Shown piece by piece: positions 26,347 through 34,860 of a DNA stretch of 64,000 nt. The notes beneath the pieces were generated by a model. The model saw only the letters and a list, made by a program, of their open reading frames with translations. It was not told the DNA's origin and did no database searches. The position numbers and the translations under genes were made by a program. The stretch's first letter is position 1. Each line of letters begins with the position of its first letter. Source of the DNA: Campylobacter concisus (lineage in GTDB: Bacteria > Campylobacterota > Campylobacteria > Campylobacterales > Campylobacteraceae); assembly GCF_003048675.2 (NCBI RefSeq), contig NZ_CP060707.1, positions 496,001-560,000 of the forward strand, given 5' to 3'.

Positions 26347-26770
26347 TTATAAGATCAATGAGCCTAACGTCCTCGCTTCTTACGATTAGGCTCTTTGGCA
26401 AGTTAAATTTAGCTATTACCTCGCACTCTTTCTCTCTCATTTGCCCATCATCTTTTTCGTGATCGAAGCCTAAGATATGCAGCAAGCCATGTGTGAAAAG
26501 TAGCGCAGTTTCGGCATCTTCGCTGTGATTTAGCTCCGCAGCTTTTTCTTTTGCCATATCTTTGTTTATGACTACCGAGCCAAGTGGGGCGTGGATGACA
26601 AATTCTAAGGGGAAGCTTAAAACGTCAGTGGTTTTGTCTATGCCACGCTCAGATCTATTTAGCTCTCTCATCTCATCCTTGTTGATAAATAGAAGCTCAA
26701 CTTCTCCAGGCGTTAGATATGAGCAAATTTGATCTAAAATTTCTGGATAACTCTCTTCGCAAAGTATCAT
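26333..26770 (-). CDS. ybeY: endoribonuclease YbeY (rRNA maturation factor)
   Basis: Zinc-dependent single-strand endoribonuclease in 16S rRNA 3' maturation and ribosome quality control. 145 residues. The signature [11 protein letters not shown] (H3xH5xH zinc site) is present, preceded by [13 protein letters not shown], the conserved 'TDVLSFP' strand, and [18 protein letters not shown] 26770 is chosen because the family starts here; the frame runs 56 codons further upstream, into the queC 5' region, without any family sequence. It is divergent from queC, with 57 bases between start codons. Confidence 0.94.
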   Translation of the reverse strand: MILCEESYPEILDQICSYLTPGEVELLFINKDEMRELNRSERGIDKTTDVLSFPLEFVIHAPLGSVVINKDMAKEKAAELNHSEDAETALLFTHGLLHILGFDHEKDDGQMREKECEVIAKFNLPKSLIVRSEDVRLIDLINKKG

Positions 26771-26827
26771 TTTTGGCTTGTCCTTAGTAAATTTTTGTAT
26801 AATTTTAGCAAATTTAAAGGGCAAAAT

Positions 26828-27493
26828 ATGAAAAAAGCAGTTTGTATAATGAGCGGCGGCATGGATAGCACGCTTTGCGCTGTGATGGCAAAGAGGGCTG
26901 GATATGATGTGGTCGCACTTCATTTTGACTATAACCAAAGGACTATGAAGCGAGAAAAGCGCGCGTTTGACGAGATCTGTGAGCGACTGGGCGTGGTTAA
27001 AAAGATAAATTTAGACGTTAGTTTCATCGCTCAAATAGGCGGAAATTCGCTAACTGATAAGAGCATGCAGATAAGAAAAAAAGGCGTTAGTAAGGACGTG
27101 CCAAACACCTACGTGCCGTTTAGAAATGGCGTATTTATCTCAATCGCCGCCGCGCTTGCCGAAAAAGAGGGGGCGCAGGCTATCTACATAGGCGTGGTCG
27201 AGGAGGATAGCTCTGGGTATCCTGACTGCAAAGAGAGCTTTATAAAAAGCATAAATGAGGCGATAAATTTAGGAACGTCGGCTGATTTTTCTTGCGAGAT
27301 CATCACGCCACTTGTAAATTTAAGCAAGGCTGATATCGTCTCAAAGTCGCTTGAGCTTGGCTCACCAATAGAGCTTACATGGAGCTGCTACGAGAGCGAG
27401 GACGAGGCTTGCGGGCTTTGTGATAGTTGCAGGCTAAGGCTAAATGGCTTTAAAAAAGCAAACGCCGTTGATAAAATCCCTTATAAAAAGTGA
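26828..27493 (+). CDS. queC: 7-cyano-7-deazaguanine synthase
   Basis: Makes preQ0 from 7-carboxy-7-deazaguanine, ammonia and ATP in queuosine synthesis. 221 residues with the PP-loop SGGMDST, the conserved [19 protein letters not shown] and [17 protein letters not shown], and a C-terminal zinc site ([18 protein letters not shown], a C-x8-C-x2-C-x2-C arrangement). ATG 26828 follows AAAGGG; an in-frame ATG at 26795 has no site. Confidence 0.96.
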   Translation: MKKAVCIMSGGMDSTLCAVMAKRAGYDVVALHFDYNQRTMKREKRAFDEICERLGVVKKINLDVSFIAQIGGNSLTDKSMQIRKKGVSKDVPNTYVPFRNGVFISIAAALAEKEGAQAIYIGVVEEDSSGYPDCKESFIKSINEAINLGTSADFSCEIITPLVNLSKADIVSKSLELGSPIELTWSCYESEDEACGLCDSCRLRLNGFKKANAVDKIPYKK

Positions 27494-27514
27494 AATTTGC
27501 CTTGAAATTTAAAA

Positions 27515-27542
27515 GCTAGCCACTATAAATTTAGTAGCTAGC
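27515..27542. terminator. possible bidirectional terminator after queC
   Basis: GCTAGCCAC (27515-27523) pairs with GTAGCTAGC (27534-27542) around an A/T loop, between convergent queC and a lipoprotein gene. The T-tract is poor, so this is tentative. Confidence 0.4.
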
Positions 27543-27549
27543 CTAAAAT

Positions 27550-28194
27550 TTATTCTAAATTTAGCTCGCTTATCTGTTTTGCAAGCTTCTCTTTATACTC
27601 TTTTAAAGACGTTTTTATGATGTTTGAAAAGTCATCATTTGTCACTAGAAAATAAAACTCAGAGCGCTTAAGATCGGTCTTTATCTCTTTGTCTTTGACG
27701 CTTAAAAGCGTGTCTATATCCATATTTAGCCCAACCTTGCTAAAACCAAGCGATATGTACGACCAAAATTTGACTACCCTTGCGCTTGCGGTGAGCGTGT
27801 TTTCATCGATTAGGCTTTTGTCTTTTACGACTTGATAGCCGTTTTCCTTAAAGGCCTCCTCTATGCGTGACTTTAGCACTAAGCTCACGTTTTGGTTGTT
27901 TTCTAAAATGACGTTCCACAGCCCTTTGCCATAGCCATTTCTCGTCCTGCCGATGTATTTTTGCTTCTCTTTTGCACTAACTTCATTTACATTGTGCTTG
28001 TATAAAGATGGGGTGCTTGCTTGTTTTGGGTCGTTTTCAAAGGTTCTTACATCCTTGACGCTTTCGATGTAAATTTTTGTCTTTTTGCTAATACTTGAAG
28101 GTGCTTGCTCGTCTGGCAAACTCACAAATATCCCCTTTGGAGCGCAGCCACAAAGCATAAAGGCGGCAAATATCGCCAGTAATAAATTTTTCAT
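27550..28194 (-). CDS. conserved lipoprotein, function unknown
   Basis: Lipoprotein of 214 residues with lipobox MLCGC. ATG 28194 is preferred to the ATG at 28200, because AAAAGG directly abuts the latter but is 6 bases from the former. The mature part begins with a strand-rich region (KKTKIYIESVKDVRTFENDP) and later has VSLVLKSRIEEAFKENGYQVV, a pattern seen in YajG-like and other outer-membrane lipoproteins that pair an 'edge' strand with an amphipathic helix. The C-terminus is helical and charged. I do not recognise a named family. It is divergent from hcp, sharing a 214-base control region. Confidence 0.7.
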   Translation of the reverse strand: MKNLLLAIFAAFMLCGCAPKGIFVSLPDEQAPSSISKKTKIYIESVKDVRTFENDPKQASTPSLYKHNVNEVSAKEKQKYIGRTRNGYGKGLWNVILENNQNVSLVLKSRIEEAFKENGYQVVKDKSLIDENTLTASARVVKFWSYISLGFSKVGLNMDIDTLLSVKDKEIKTDLKRSEFYFLVTNDDFSNIIKTSLKEYKEKLAKQISELNLE

Positions 28195-28331
28195 TTTCAT
28201 CCTTTTAAATAAATTTTCAAATGTAAATCGTTTTTGTAATAACTCTTTGTGACAAATTTCAAAGTTATATTTTGATATCCATAATCATAAAATCTTAAAA
28301 CCCAACAATTAAAAAGAATTTCAAATTTTCC

Positions 28332-28345
28332 TTGACTGCTATCAA
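28332..28345 (+). promoter_or_regulatory. Crp/Fnr-type box upstream of hcp
   Basis: TTGAC-TGCT-ATCAA matches TTGAT-N4-ATCAA at 9 of 10 positions. A -10-like GATAAA (28367-28372, within GGATAAAAT) lies 21 bases downstream, the same geometry as upstream of norZ. The start codon is at 28409. Confidence 0.75.
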
Positions 28346-28408
28346 CCAAAATGACTAGCCACCTAGGATAAAATCCACTTAAATTTTTTAAATTCACAAG
28401 GAGAAAAG

Positions 28409-29737
28409 ATGAAAGATATGAAGATGTTTTGCCATCAGTGCGAGATGAGCGCTGAGGATGGATGCGGTGCAAAGGGCCAGCCTATGGGCACCTGTGGCAA
28501 GAGCGACACGCTAGCGCTTTTGCAAGATACGATGGTTTTTGGCTTAAAAGGACTTAGTGCATACCGTCACCACGCGCACGAGCTAGGCGCTGATACTAGC
28601 AATGTCGATCGCGTTATGGCTGATACGCTTTATTTTACGCTTACAAACTCAAATTTCAACTTCGACGAGCACATCAAACAGCTTCTTGAAGTAGGCGGTG
28701 CTGGCGTTGAGGTGATGAACCTGCTAAGCGAGGCTCACACGGCTAAATTTGGTATCCCAACGCCAGTTAGGGTGAGCCAAAACAAGGTCGAGGGCAAGGC
28801 GATCTTAGTAAGCGGTCACAACTTACACGCCCTAAAAGCGCTACTTGAAGCGACAAAGGATAAAGGCATAAACATCTACACTCACTCAGAGATGCTACCA
28901 GCTCACGGATACCCAGAACTACGCAAGTATAGCCACCTAAAAGGTAACGTCGGCAAGGCGTGGTTTGACCAAACTAAGCTATTTAACGAATTTAAAGGCG
29001 CGATACTAATGACAACAAACTGCATCGTGCCACTACGCTCAAACTGTACATACGCTGACAGGCTATTTGGCTACTCGATCGCAGGCACAAACGGCGTAAA
29101 ACACATCGAAAACGACGACTTCACACCACTTATCGAGTGTGCACTAGCTTGTGGCGACGTTAGCGGCTTTGATAGCGACGAGAGCCTAGTAACTGGCGGC
29201 CACTACAAGACTATACTAACTTTAGCCCCACAAATTTTAGACGCGATTAAGACTGGTAAGATCCGCAGATTTTTCGTGATCGCTGGCTGTGACGCGCCTG
29301 GCAAGGGACGTGAGTACTATAGAGAGCTAGCTGCTAGCCTTCCAAAAGACTGTGTGATACTTACTTCAAGCTGCGGTAAATTTAGATTTAACGACATCGA
29401 CTTTGGCAACGTCCCAGGCACCGAGCTACCACGCTACATCGACCTTGGCCAGTGCAACGACAGCAACGGCGCAGTTAAGATCGCTCTTGCGCTAAGCGAG
29501 GCAACAGGCATCGCAGTAAATGACCTACCAGTTTCTATCGTGCTAATGTGGATGGAGCAAAAAGCGGTCATCATCTTGCTAGCGCTATTTAGCCTTGGCA
29601 TCAAAAACATCAACGTCGGACCAAGCTTGCCTAAATTTTTCAATGAAGAGATCATAAATTTCTTAGTGGATAAATTTAACGTTAGACCAATTAGCGGCGA
29701 CGCGCAAGCTGATCTAAAATACTTCTTAGGTGAGTAA
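28409..29737 (+). CDS. hcp: hybrid cluster protein (hydroxylamine/NO reductase)
   Basis: Iron-sulfur protein holding a hybrid 4Fe-2S-2O cluster, linked to NO and hydroxylamine detoxification. 442 residues, about 100 shorter than the usual Hcp, which fits the compact form that lacks part of the helical domain 1. N-terminal cysteines are arranged C-x2-C-x7-C-x9-C (CHQCEMSAEDGC...TC). The hybrid-cluster region is intact: SGHNLHALKALL, HSEMLPAHGYPEL, GAILMTTNCIVPL, VIAGCDAPGKGREYY, SSCGKFRFNDIDFG and IDLGQCNDSNGAVK. AAGGAG precedes the ATG. It is probably induced through the box at 28332. A hairpin terminator follows. Confidence 0.93.
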   Translation: MKDMKMFCHQCEMSAEDGCGAKGQPMGTCGKSDTLALLQDTMVFGLKGLSAYRHHAHELGADTSNVDRVMADTLYFTLTNSNFNFDEHIKQLLEVGGAGVEVMNLLSEAHTAKFGIPTPVRVSQNKVEGKAILVSGHNLHALKALLEATKDKGINIYTHSEMLPAHGYPELRKYSHLKGNVGKAWFDQTKLFNEFKGAILMTTNCIVPLRSNCTYADRLFGYSIAGTNGVKHIENDDFTPLIECALACGDVSGFDSDESLVTGGHYKTILTLAPQILDAIKTGKIRRFFVIAGCDAPGKGREYYRELAASLPKDCVILTSSCGKFRFNDIDFGNVPGTELPRYIDLGQCNDSNGAVKIALALSEATGIAVNDLPVSIVLMWMEQKAVIILLALFSLGIKNINVGPSLPKFFNEEIINFLVDKFNVRPISGDAQADLKYFLGE

Positions 29738-29743
29738 AAAACT

Positions 29744-29763
29744 GCCAGGGCTTAGGCTCTGGC
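29744..29763. terminator. terminator between hcp and the MurF-like gene
   Basis: GCCAGGGC (29744-29751), loop TTAG, GCTCTGGC (29756-29763), with an A-run before and TCTAAATTT after; it serves convergent genes. Confidence 0.7.
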
Positions 29764-29770
29764 TCTAAAT

Positions 29771-30748
29771 TTAAAACAGCCCGCCTTGCTCTTTACTTTG
29801 ACTTAGGCTATCAAGTAGTTCTTCTTTTTTGCAAAGCACAAGGGCGTAGACGAAATTTTGTAGCTTCTTTATCTCGTCTAAATTTTCATAAAAAATGGCG
29901 TTTTCAACCTTTAGCGTGCTATCTTTTGGCAGACAAAATTTAAGCTCGCTCTCGCTGAAATTTCGCCTTAGAAATATACTTTCAGTCAAAAATAACTCCT
30001 CGTCTTCTTCGGCTATCACCGCTCTAAAACTGCTGCCAAAACCAACTGGCTTAAAGTCTTTGTCGATAAAGACTGGGTCAAAGTGCGATGAAATCCTGCT
30101 TTCTGTCACTTTAAAGCCGATATTGTTTTTCTTAAGATAGCCAAGAAGTCCGCAAAACATCCCAGCAAAAACTCTAGGGATGGATAAATTTTGATAGTAT
30201 TTGTCGTCGTAAATGAGCGTTGTAAAAAAGATCGAGCTTGGATTTAGCACGCTTATGTTTGTGTCAGTCCAGGCTGTCTCGTAAAGTAGTGAGAGTCTTT
30301 GAAGTATCCTCGTATCGTCGCTAAAAAATGTGTCAAACAAATTTGCATGAAAAATTTTGTAAAAAAGCTCGGTTAAATTTTCAGGTATGACGTGGGCATT
30401 TTTTTCAAGGTGCGACTTCTCTAAAAGCGCTTTTATGAAGGGATTGACCGCGCAAAATTTGATATTTTTATGGATCGCCTCAAAGCGCATGAGCTTGATG
30501 ATAGCCGTTTGCAGGCTTGCTACCTTGATAAAGGCTATCTCTTCGTCGCTTGGCGTGATGTCCTCTTCGCTAATGATAGCGTAGGCGCCTTGCTTTATCG
30601 CAGGTGCGATCTGATCGCTTTGTGTGGCGATGAGAGCGTAGCCTCGTTTTATATTTTTAGCCTCAAACGCGAAGCTAGTCACGCTTGAGATGCTTGGGTT
30701 GTTTAAAATTTGCCCATTTATTATGTGGGTTAAATTTTCTATCGTCAT
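29771..30748 (-). CDS. protein with a Mur-ligase N-terminal-like domain, downstream of metG
   Basis: 325-residue soluble protein of unknown function. Residues 1-95 resemble the N-terminal substrate-binding domain of MurE/MurF: TIENLTHIINGQI, then FEAKNIKRGYALIATQSDQIAPAIKQGAYAIISE, then FIKVASLQTAIIKLMRFEA. This matches the 'G-x-LFVAL-G...A...GA.AVV.E...V.d...aL..lA' pattern. The ATP-binding GTxGKT motif of true Mur ligases is absent, and the remaining 230 residues are not recognisable. It directly abuts metG (one base after its stop) and is probably co-transcribed. A ligand-binding or regulatory role is speculation. Confidence 0.55.
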   Translation of the reverse strand: MTIENLTHIINGQILNNPSISSVTSFAFEAKNIKRGYALIATQSDQIAPAIKQGAYAIISEEDITPSDEEIAFIKVASLQTAIIKLMRFEAIHKNIKFCAVNPFIKALLEKSHLEKNAHVIPENLTELFYKIFHANLFDTFFSDDTRILQRLSLLYETAWTDTNISVLNPSSIFFTTLIYDDKYYQNLSIPRVFAGMFCGLLGYLKKNNIGFKVTESRISSHFDPVFIDKDFKPVGFGSSFRAVIAEEDEELFLTESIFLRRNFSESELKFCLPKDSTLKVENAIFYENLDEIKKLQNFVYALVLCKKEELLDSLSQSKEQGGLF

Positions 30749-32683
30749 TTAGCCAACGATCGCGCCGTTTTTGACCTTGCCCTGCGTGCCAAGAAGCGTT
30801 AGCGAACCATCTGATGCGCTTAGGATCATGCCTTGTGAGACATATTTTTTCATCATCGTTCGCTCTTTTAAATTTGCTAAAACGCAAACTTGCTTGCCCA
30901 CAAGCGAGCTAGGCTCGTAGTATTTGGCGATGCCTGATAAAATTTGACGTGGCTGCTCCTCGCCAAGATCTATCTTAAATTTAAGCAGTTTCTCGCTACC
31001 CTCAACCCTCTCGCACTCGAGCACTTCGCCTACTTTTATCACGATCTTGGCAAAGTCATCGATGCTAATGGTACCTTCTTCTTTTTTCTCCTCTTTTGGC
31101 TCAGCTTTTGCCTCTACTTTTGCTTCTTCTTTTGGCTTGCTAGCCTCGCCCATTAGCTCTTTTTCTATCCTTGGGAAGAGTGGCTCAGTGGCTTTTGCCA
31201 TAAAATTTGAAATTTCATTTTTTAATACAAGGCTATCGTAAGAAGCCGTATCTATGCTAAAGCCAAGCGTGTCAGCTATCTTGGCACAAGTTTTTGGCAT
31301 AGCTGGGCTAAGTAGTATCGCCACTTTTGCAAGTAAATTTGCACAAAGTGCCACAAGTGCGTTTGCCTCGTCACTTTTGCCAGCTTTTACAAGTGACCAT
31401 GGCTCATACTTCGCAACGGCTGCGTTTGCAAGCGTTACGACCCTCCAAAGATCCTCTAAGTAGCGGTTTGTCGCTAAATTTTCTAAATTTTTAATCGCCT
31501 CGTCAAGATAGCCCTTCGCCTCATCAAGCTCGGTGCCGTGAAGTCTTGAGACATCTTTTGAGTCGATTTTGTAGTCGCTATACTTTGCGCTCATGCCTAC
31601 AATTCGGCTTAGCAAGTTGCCAAGTCCGTTGCCAAGCTCTGAGTTTATGCGCTCGATCAAGGCTTTTTGGCTGTAGTCGCCATCTTGTCCAAAAGGCACC
31701 TCTCTAAGCAAAAAGTATCTGAAATTTTCAAGTCCATAAGCATTTGCGACCTCTCTTGGGTTTATGACATTGCCCTTGCTTTTGCTCATCTTTTCGCCAT
31801 CTATCGTCCACCAGCCGTGCGCTGCGACATGTTTTGGCAGTGGCAAGCCAAGGCTCATCAAAAATGCCGGCCAATAAACTGCGTGAAAGCGCAAAATATC
31901 CTTACCAACGATGTGTGTGGTGTGCGGCCAAAAGTCCATTCTAGCGTTATCTCTTGAGTATCCTAGTGTTGTTAGGTAGTTTATGAGCGCGTCAAGCCAG
32001 ACATACATAACGTGTTTGTCGTCGTTTGCGCTCTTTGGTAGCTTTATGCCCCAATCAAAGCTCGTTCTTGTCACAGAGAGGTCTTTTAGTCCGCCTTTTA
32101 CAAAGCTTACGACCTCGTTTTTCTTGCCCTTTGGGATGACGCAAAGCTCGTCGTTTTCGTACCATTTTAAAAGCGCGTCTTCATATTTTGAAAGCTTAAA
32201 AAAGTAGCTCTCTTCTTTGACTAAAGATGTCACGCGGCCGCAGTCTGGACAGCGGTTGTCCTCTAGCAGGTCTCTTTGGTTAAAAAATGTCTCGCAGCTA
32301 ACGCAGTAAAAGCCCTCGTACTCGCCCTTGTAGATATCGCCGTTTGCTTGCATCTTTTCAAAGACATTTTGCACGGTTTGCTTGTGCTCTTCGTCGGTTG
32401 TCCTTATGAAGTGGTCGTAGCTTATCTCAAATTCATCCCAAAGTGTTCTAAATTTCGCACTGATCTCATCAGCATACTCTTTTGGCGTCTTGCCCCTAGC
32501 GCGAGCTGCTTGCTCGATCTTTTGACCATGCTCGTCTGTGCCAGTCATAAAGTAGGTCTCTTTGCCTTGTAAGCGGTTAAATCTAGCAAGCGTATCAGCG
32601 ATGATAGTCGTGTAGGCGTGGCCGATGTGTGGCACGTCATTTACGTAATAAATCGGAGTGGTTATATAAGCTTTTTCTTTCAT
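30749..32683 (-). CDS. metG: methionyl-tRNA synthetase
   Basis: Charges tRNA-Met, including the initiator. 644 residues, class Ia, dimeric type. Signatures: HIGH (as HIGHAYT in VPHIGHAYT), a zinc knuckle C-x2-C-x14-C-x2-C (CVSCETF ... NRCPDCG), KMSKS (KMSKSKGNV), a helical anticodon-binding domain, a low-complexity Lys/Glu linker (EEAKVEAKAEPKEEKKEE) and a C-terminal Trbp111/EMAP-like tRNA-binding OB domain (VIKVGEVLECERVEGSEKLL). Confidence 0.97.
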   Translation of the reverse strand: MKEKAYITTPIYYVNDVPHIGHAYTTIIADTLARFNRLQGKETYFMTGTDEHGQKIEQAARARGKTPKEYADEISAKFRTLWDEFEISYDHFIRTTDEEHKQTVQNVFEKMQANGDIYKGEYEGFYCVSCETFFNQRDLLEDNRCPDCGRVTSLVKEESYFFKLSKYEDALLKWYENDELCVIPKGKKNEVVSFVKGGLKDLSVTRTSFDWGIKLPKSANDDKHVMYVWLDALINYLTTLGYSRDNARMDFWPHTTHIVGKDILRFHAVYWPAFLMSLGLPLPKHVAAHGWWTIDGEKMSKSKGNVINPREVANAYGLENFRYFLLREVPFGQDGDYSQKALIERINSELGNGLGNLLSRIVGMSAKYSDYKIDSKDVSRLHGTELDEAKGYLDEAIKNLENLATNRYLEDLWRVVTLANAAVAKYEPWSLVKAGKSDEANALVALCANLLAKVAILLSPAMPKTCAKIADTLGFSIDTASYDSLVLKNEISNFMAKATEPLFPRIEKELMGEASKPKEEAKVEAKAEPKEEKKEEGTISIDDFAKIVIKVGEVLECERVEGSEKLLKFKIDLGEEQPRQILSGIAKYYEPSSLVGKQVCVLANLKERTMMKKYVSQGMILSASDGSLTLLGTQGKVKNGAIVG

Positions 32684-32698
32684 TTTTTTCCTTTAAAT

Positions 32699-32917
32699 TT
32701 AAAAATCAAATCCGCCGTCACTGCCGGTGTTGCCTTTTGACATCGAGTTGTAGCAGCTATTTACATACTCTATCCTTATCTCACAGTCAAAAAATGCCTC
32801 GCAGTTAAAACAGCTTTTGCGACCTTTTTGCTCTTGGCACTCTTGCATGATTTTAGCTTTTTGTTTTAGGGCTAGCTCAAATGCGTCAAGTGGCTCGTTT
32901 GCTTGTGCTTCTTGCAT
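32699..32917 (-). CDS. small conserved Cys-rich protein between fbp and metG
   Basis: 72-residue protein of unknown function. A helical N-terminal half rich in Glu/Lys/Ala is followed by a cysteine cluster C-x2-C-x5-C-x9-C (SCFNCEAFFDCEIRIEYVNSC) that could bind a metal, and an acidic C-terminus ending GGFDF. It overlaps the fbp stop by one base and lies 15 bases upstream of metG, so it is co-transcribed with both. The arrangement resembles one I associate with other Campylobacter genomes. Confidence 0.75.
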   Translation of the reverse strand: MQEAQANEPLDAFELALKQKAKIMQECQEQKGRKSCFNCEAFFDCEIRIEYVNSCYNSMSKGNTGSDGGFDF

Positions 32918-33780
32918 TATTTTTGCTCGTAAAATTTATGCAAAAGTGAAATTTCATCACGCGAGCCAAAAAAGCATGGCGTAGTTTGGTGAATTTTTTC
33001 TATTTTTATATCAAAAAGTGTTTGGTTTTTGCCGTTTGAGGTTGCGCCCTTTGCGTTTTCATATATAAAGGCAAATGGCAACACTTCAAAGACAACCCTT
33101 AGCTTGCCATTTGGGTGATCGCTCGTTGCTGGGTAGCTAAAAAGACCGCCGCCTTTTAGTAAAATTTGATGCAAGTCGCTCACCATCGCACCTGAGTATC
33201 TTAGCCTGTAGCCCTCGTTAAATAGCTCGTTTATGAAATTTCTATGCGTTTGGCTCCAGCCTTTTTGTGTTGCTCCCGTGGCATTTAGCTTGCCTTTTTC
33301 TTTTAGCTCAAGCTCTTTTACAAATTTAAACTCGCCATCTTTGCCAAGCCTGTAAAATTTAGGCAAAGCGCCCTTTTTCTCAGCAATTACTAGCTCAAGT
33401 CTTGGACCATAGATGCTGTAAGCTGCGGCTATTAAATTTTCTGGTTTTACCTCGTCTTCGTAGATGCCAAAGATCGAACCAACGGCGAAATTTACATCAA
33501 CTAGGCTTGAGCCATCGAGTGGATCGTAAGCGATGATAAATTTAGCATTTTTGTTTATCTCAAGCTCATCCTCTTTCTCTTCGCTAATTAGCGCTTTTAC
33601 GCATGAAAGCTGCTTAAATTTAGCGGTGATGATTTCGTCGCTTTTCACATCAAGCTTTAGCTGGGTGTCGCCAGTTGCATTTTCGTGAGTTGTGTAGCCA
33701 AGATCGGCGTATTTTATGACTTCGCTTATCTCTTTTGCGATATCTTTTATCGTATTAAAAATTTGGTTTAGTTCTTGCAT
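32917..33780 (-). CDS. fbp: fructose-1,6-bisphosphatase, class I
   Basis: Gluconeogenic phosphatase, a key step in organisms that, like Campylobacter, mostly run glycolysis in reverse. 287 residues. The metal site is visible as LISEEKEDE and [27 protein letters not shown] (the D-P-L-D-G-S-S motif). Also present are [25 protein letters not shown] and [25 protein letters not shown] 33780 shares a base with the mobB stop; a 12-codon upstream extension lies within mobB and has no family similarity. Confidence 0.95.
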   Translation of the reverse strand: MQELNQIFNTIKDIAKEISEVIKYADLGYTTHENATGDTQLKLDVKSDEIITAKFKQLSCVKALISEEKEDELEINKNAKFIIAYDPLDGSSLVDVNFAVGSIFGIYEDEVKPENLIAAAYSIYGPRLELVIAEKKGALPKFYRLGKDGEFKFVKELELKEKGKLNATGATQKGWSQTHRNFINELFNEGYRLRYSGAMVSDLHQILLKGGGLFSYPATSDHPNGKLRVVFEVLPFAFIYENAKGATSNGKNQTLFDIKIEKIHQTTPCFFGSRDEISLLHKFYEQK

Positions 33781-34259
33781 TATACAGCCTTTGCATTTTT
33801 GATTATCCACGCACAAATGGCGTCTATATCGTCTAAATTTAGATTTGTGATCTCGTATGGGATCTGCTTTTTATAAGTGGCGATCGCGTCTGAAAAGCTA
33901 AGATATGCTTCGTCGATCTCGCCCTTAAAGACACTTAGTCTTGGCAGTGGTAGCGTCTTTAGCCCCTCGACCAAGAGCATGTCAAACTCGCCGATCATCC
34001 TTATGACCTCGTCTATCTCTTGTGAGCTTTGTGAAAAATAAGTCGTTCTAGTCGGACTCATCACGACTACGTCGGCTCCTGCCTGGGAAAATTTAAAGCT
34101 ATCCTTGCCTTCAACGTCAAATTTGGCCTTGTCGCCTGGGTCGTGCTTGACCACAACGACCTTTAGCCCATCATCTATAAATTTTTTTGCGACTTTTAAG
34201 ATAAGCGTCGTTTTTCCGCTATTTGAAGGGCCAGAAAAAGCAATGGCAAGTCTTTTCAT
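33780..34259 (-). CDS. mobB: molybdopterin-guanine dinucleotide biosynthesis adaptor MobB
   Basis: GTP-binding adaptor that helps MobA make the bis-MGD cofactor of enzymes such as formate dehydrogenase and nitrate, TMAO or DMSO reductases. 159 residues with Walker [44 protein letters not shown] (the conserved 'vKHd.h.fd.d..gkDS...r.aGA' pattern) and [16 protein letters not shown]. It heads a minus-strand run mobB-fbp-small Cys protein-metG-MurF-like gene. Confidence 0.93.
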   Translation of the reverse strand: MKRLAIAFSGPSNSGKTTLILKVAKKFIDDGLKVVVVKHDPGDKAKFDVEGKDSFKFSQAGADVVVMSPTRTTYFSQSSQEIDEVIRMIGEFDMLLVEGLKTLPLPRLSVFKGEIDEAYLSFSDAIATYKKQIPYEITNLNLDDIDAICAWIIKNAKAV

Positions 34260-34380
34260 AAGAGCCTTTTTCGTTAAAATTTCTTGCGATTATAGCTCAT
34301 ATTGGCTTTAAAATTTATGAGTGAAATTTAAAAAATAAAATGCTAAAATGCGAGAAAATTTAACCTTTTAAGAGTTTTTT

Positions 34381-34860
34381 ATGAGAAAATTTACACTATT
34401 TTTTATATTTATTTTGATGATATTTGGCTGCGCTGATCAAAAAGTGATCGTGCATGAGCCACTAAAAAATGAGCTTTTAGCCTACACAAGCAAGAGCGAG
34501 ATCATAGATGGCATCGAGCGAACGCTTATAATCGCAACCTATTTAAATCCTATATATAACTCAAATTTAGACGAGAGCAAAGAGCACTTTTTAGTAGCCA
34601 TAAACCCAAAAGAGCATGCGCAAAATTTGAGCAACATAAAGGTAAATGGTGACTCAAATGCCACAAATGCAAGGCTGCTTGATGAAAGTGACGAGATGCT
34701 TAAATTTGCTGGATTTTCTATGCCTTGGGCGGTCTATTATGAAGTGACCGCACCAAGTAAGCAAAGCGATGACCTTGCGCTTAGTTTCGAAATTTATCAG
34801 TCAAAGCCGGTTTTGTTAAATTTTCGAAAAGTTGCGAAATCTTTATACTGGAACCATTAA
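34381..34860 (+). CDS. conserved lipoprotein, function unknown
   Basis: 159-residue lipoprotein with lipobox MIFGC after a strongly hydrophobic signal. The mature region has a strand-rich composition (IERTLIIATYLNPIYNSN, EHFLVAINP, SMPWAVYYEVTAPS). No family is recognised. Its last 80 bases overlap the end of the convergent lytic transglycosylase gene, so the two transcripts are complementary at their 3' ends. A position beside slt is one I associate with related Campylobacter. Confidence 0.75.
   Translation: MRKFTLFFIFILMIFGCADQKVIVHEPLKNELLAYTSKSEIIDGIERTLIIATYLNPIYNSNLDESKEHFLVAINPKEHAQNLSNIKVNGDSNATNARLLDESDEMLKFAGFSMPWAVYYEVTAPSKQSDDLALSFEIYQSKPVLLNFRKVAKSLYWNH

Noticed and set aside
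26771-26938. 56-codon N-terminal extension of YbeY
   Set aside because: It runs through the ybeY-queC promoter region and into queC codons and has no similarity to the family.
30387-32572. Several plus-strand ORFs across metG and the MurF-like gene
   Set aside because: They are antisense shadows with no ribosome-binding sites, signal peptides or known motifs, lying within clear genes.
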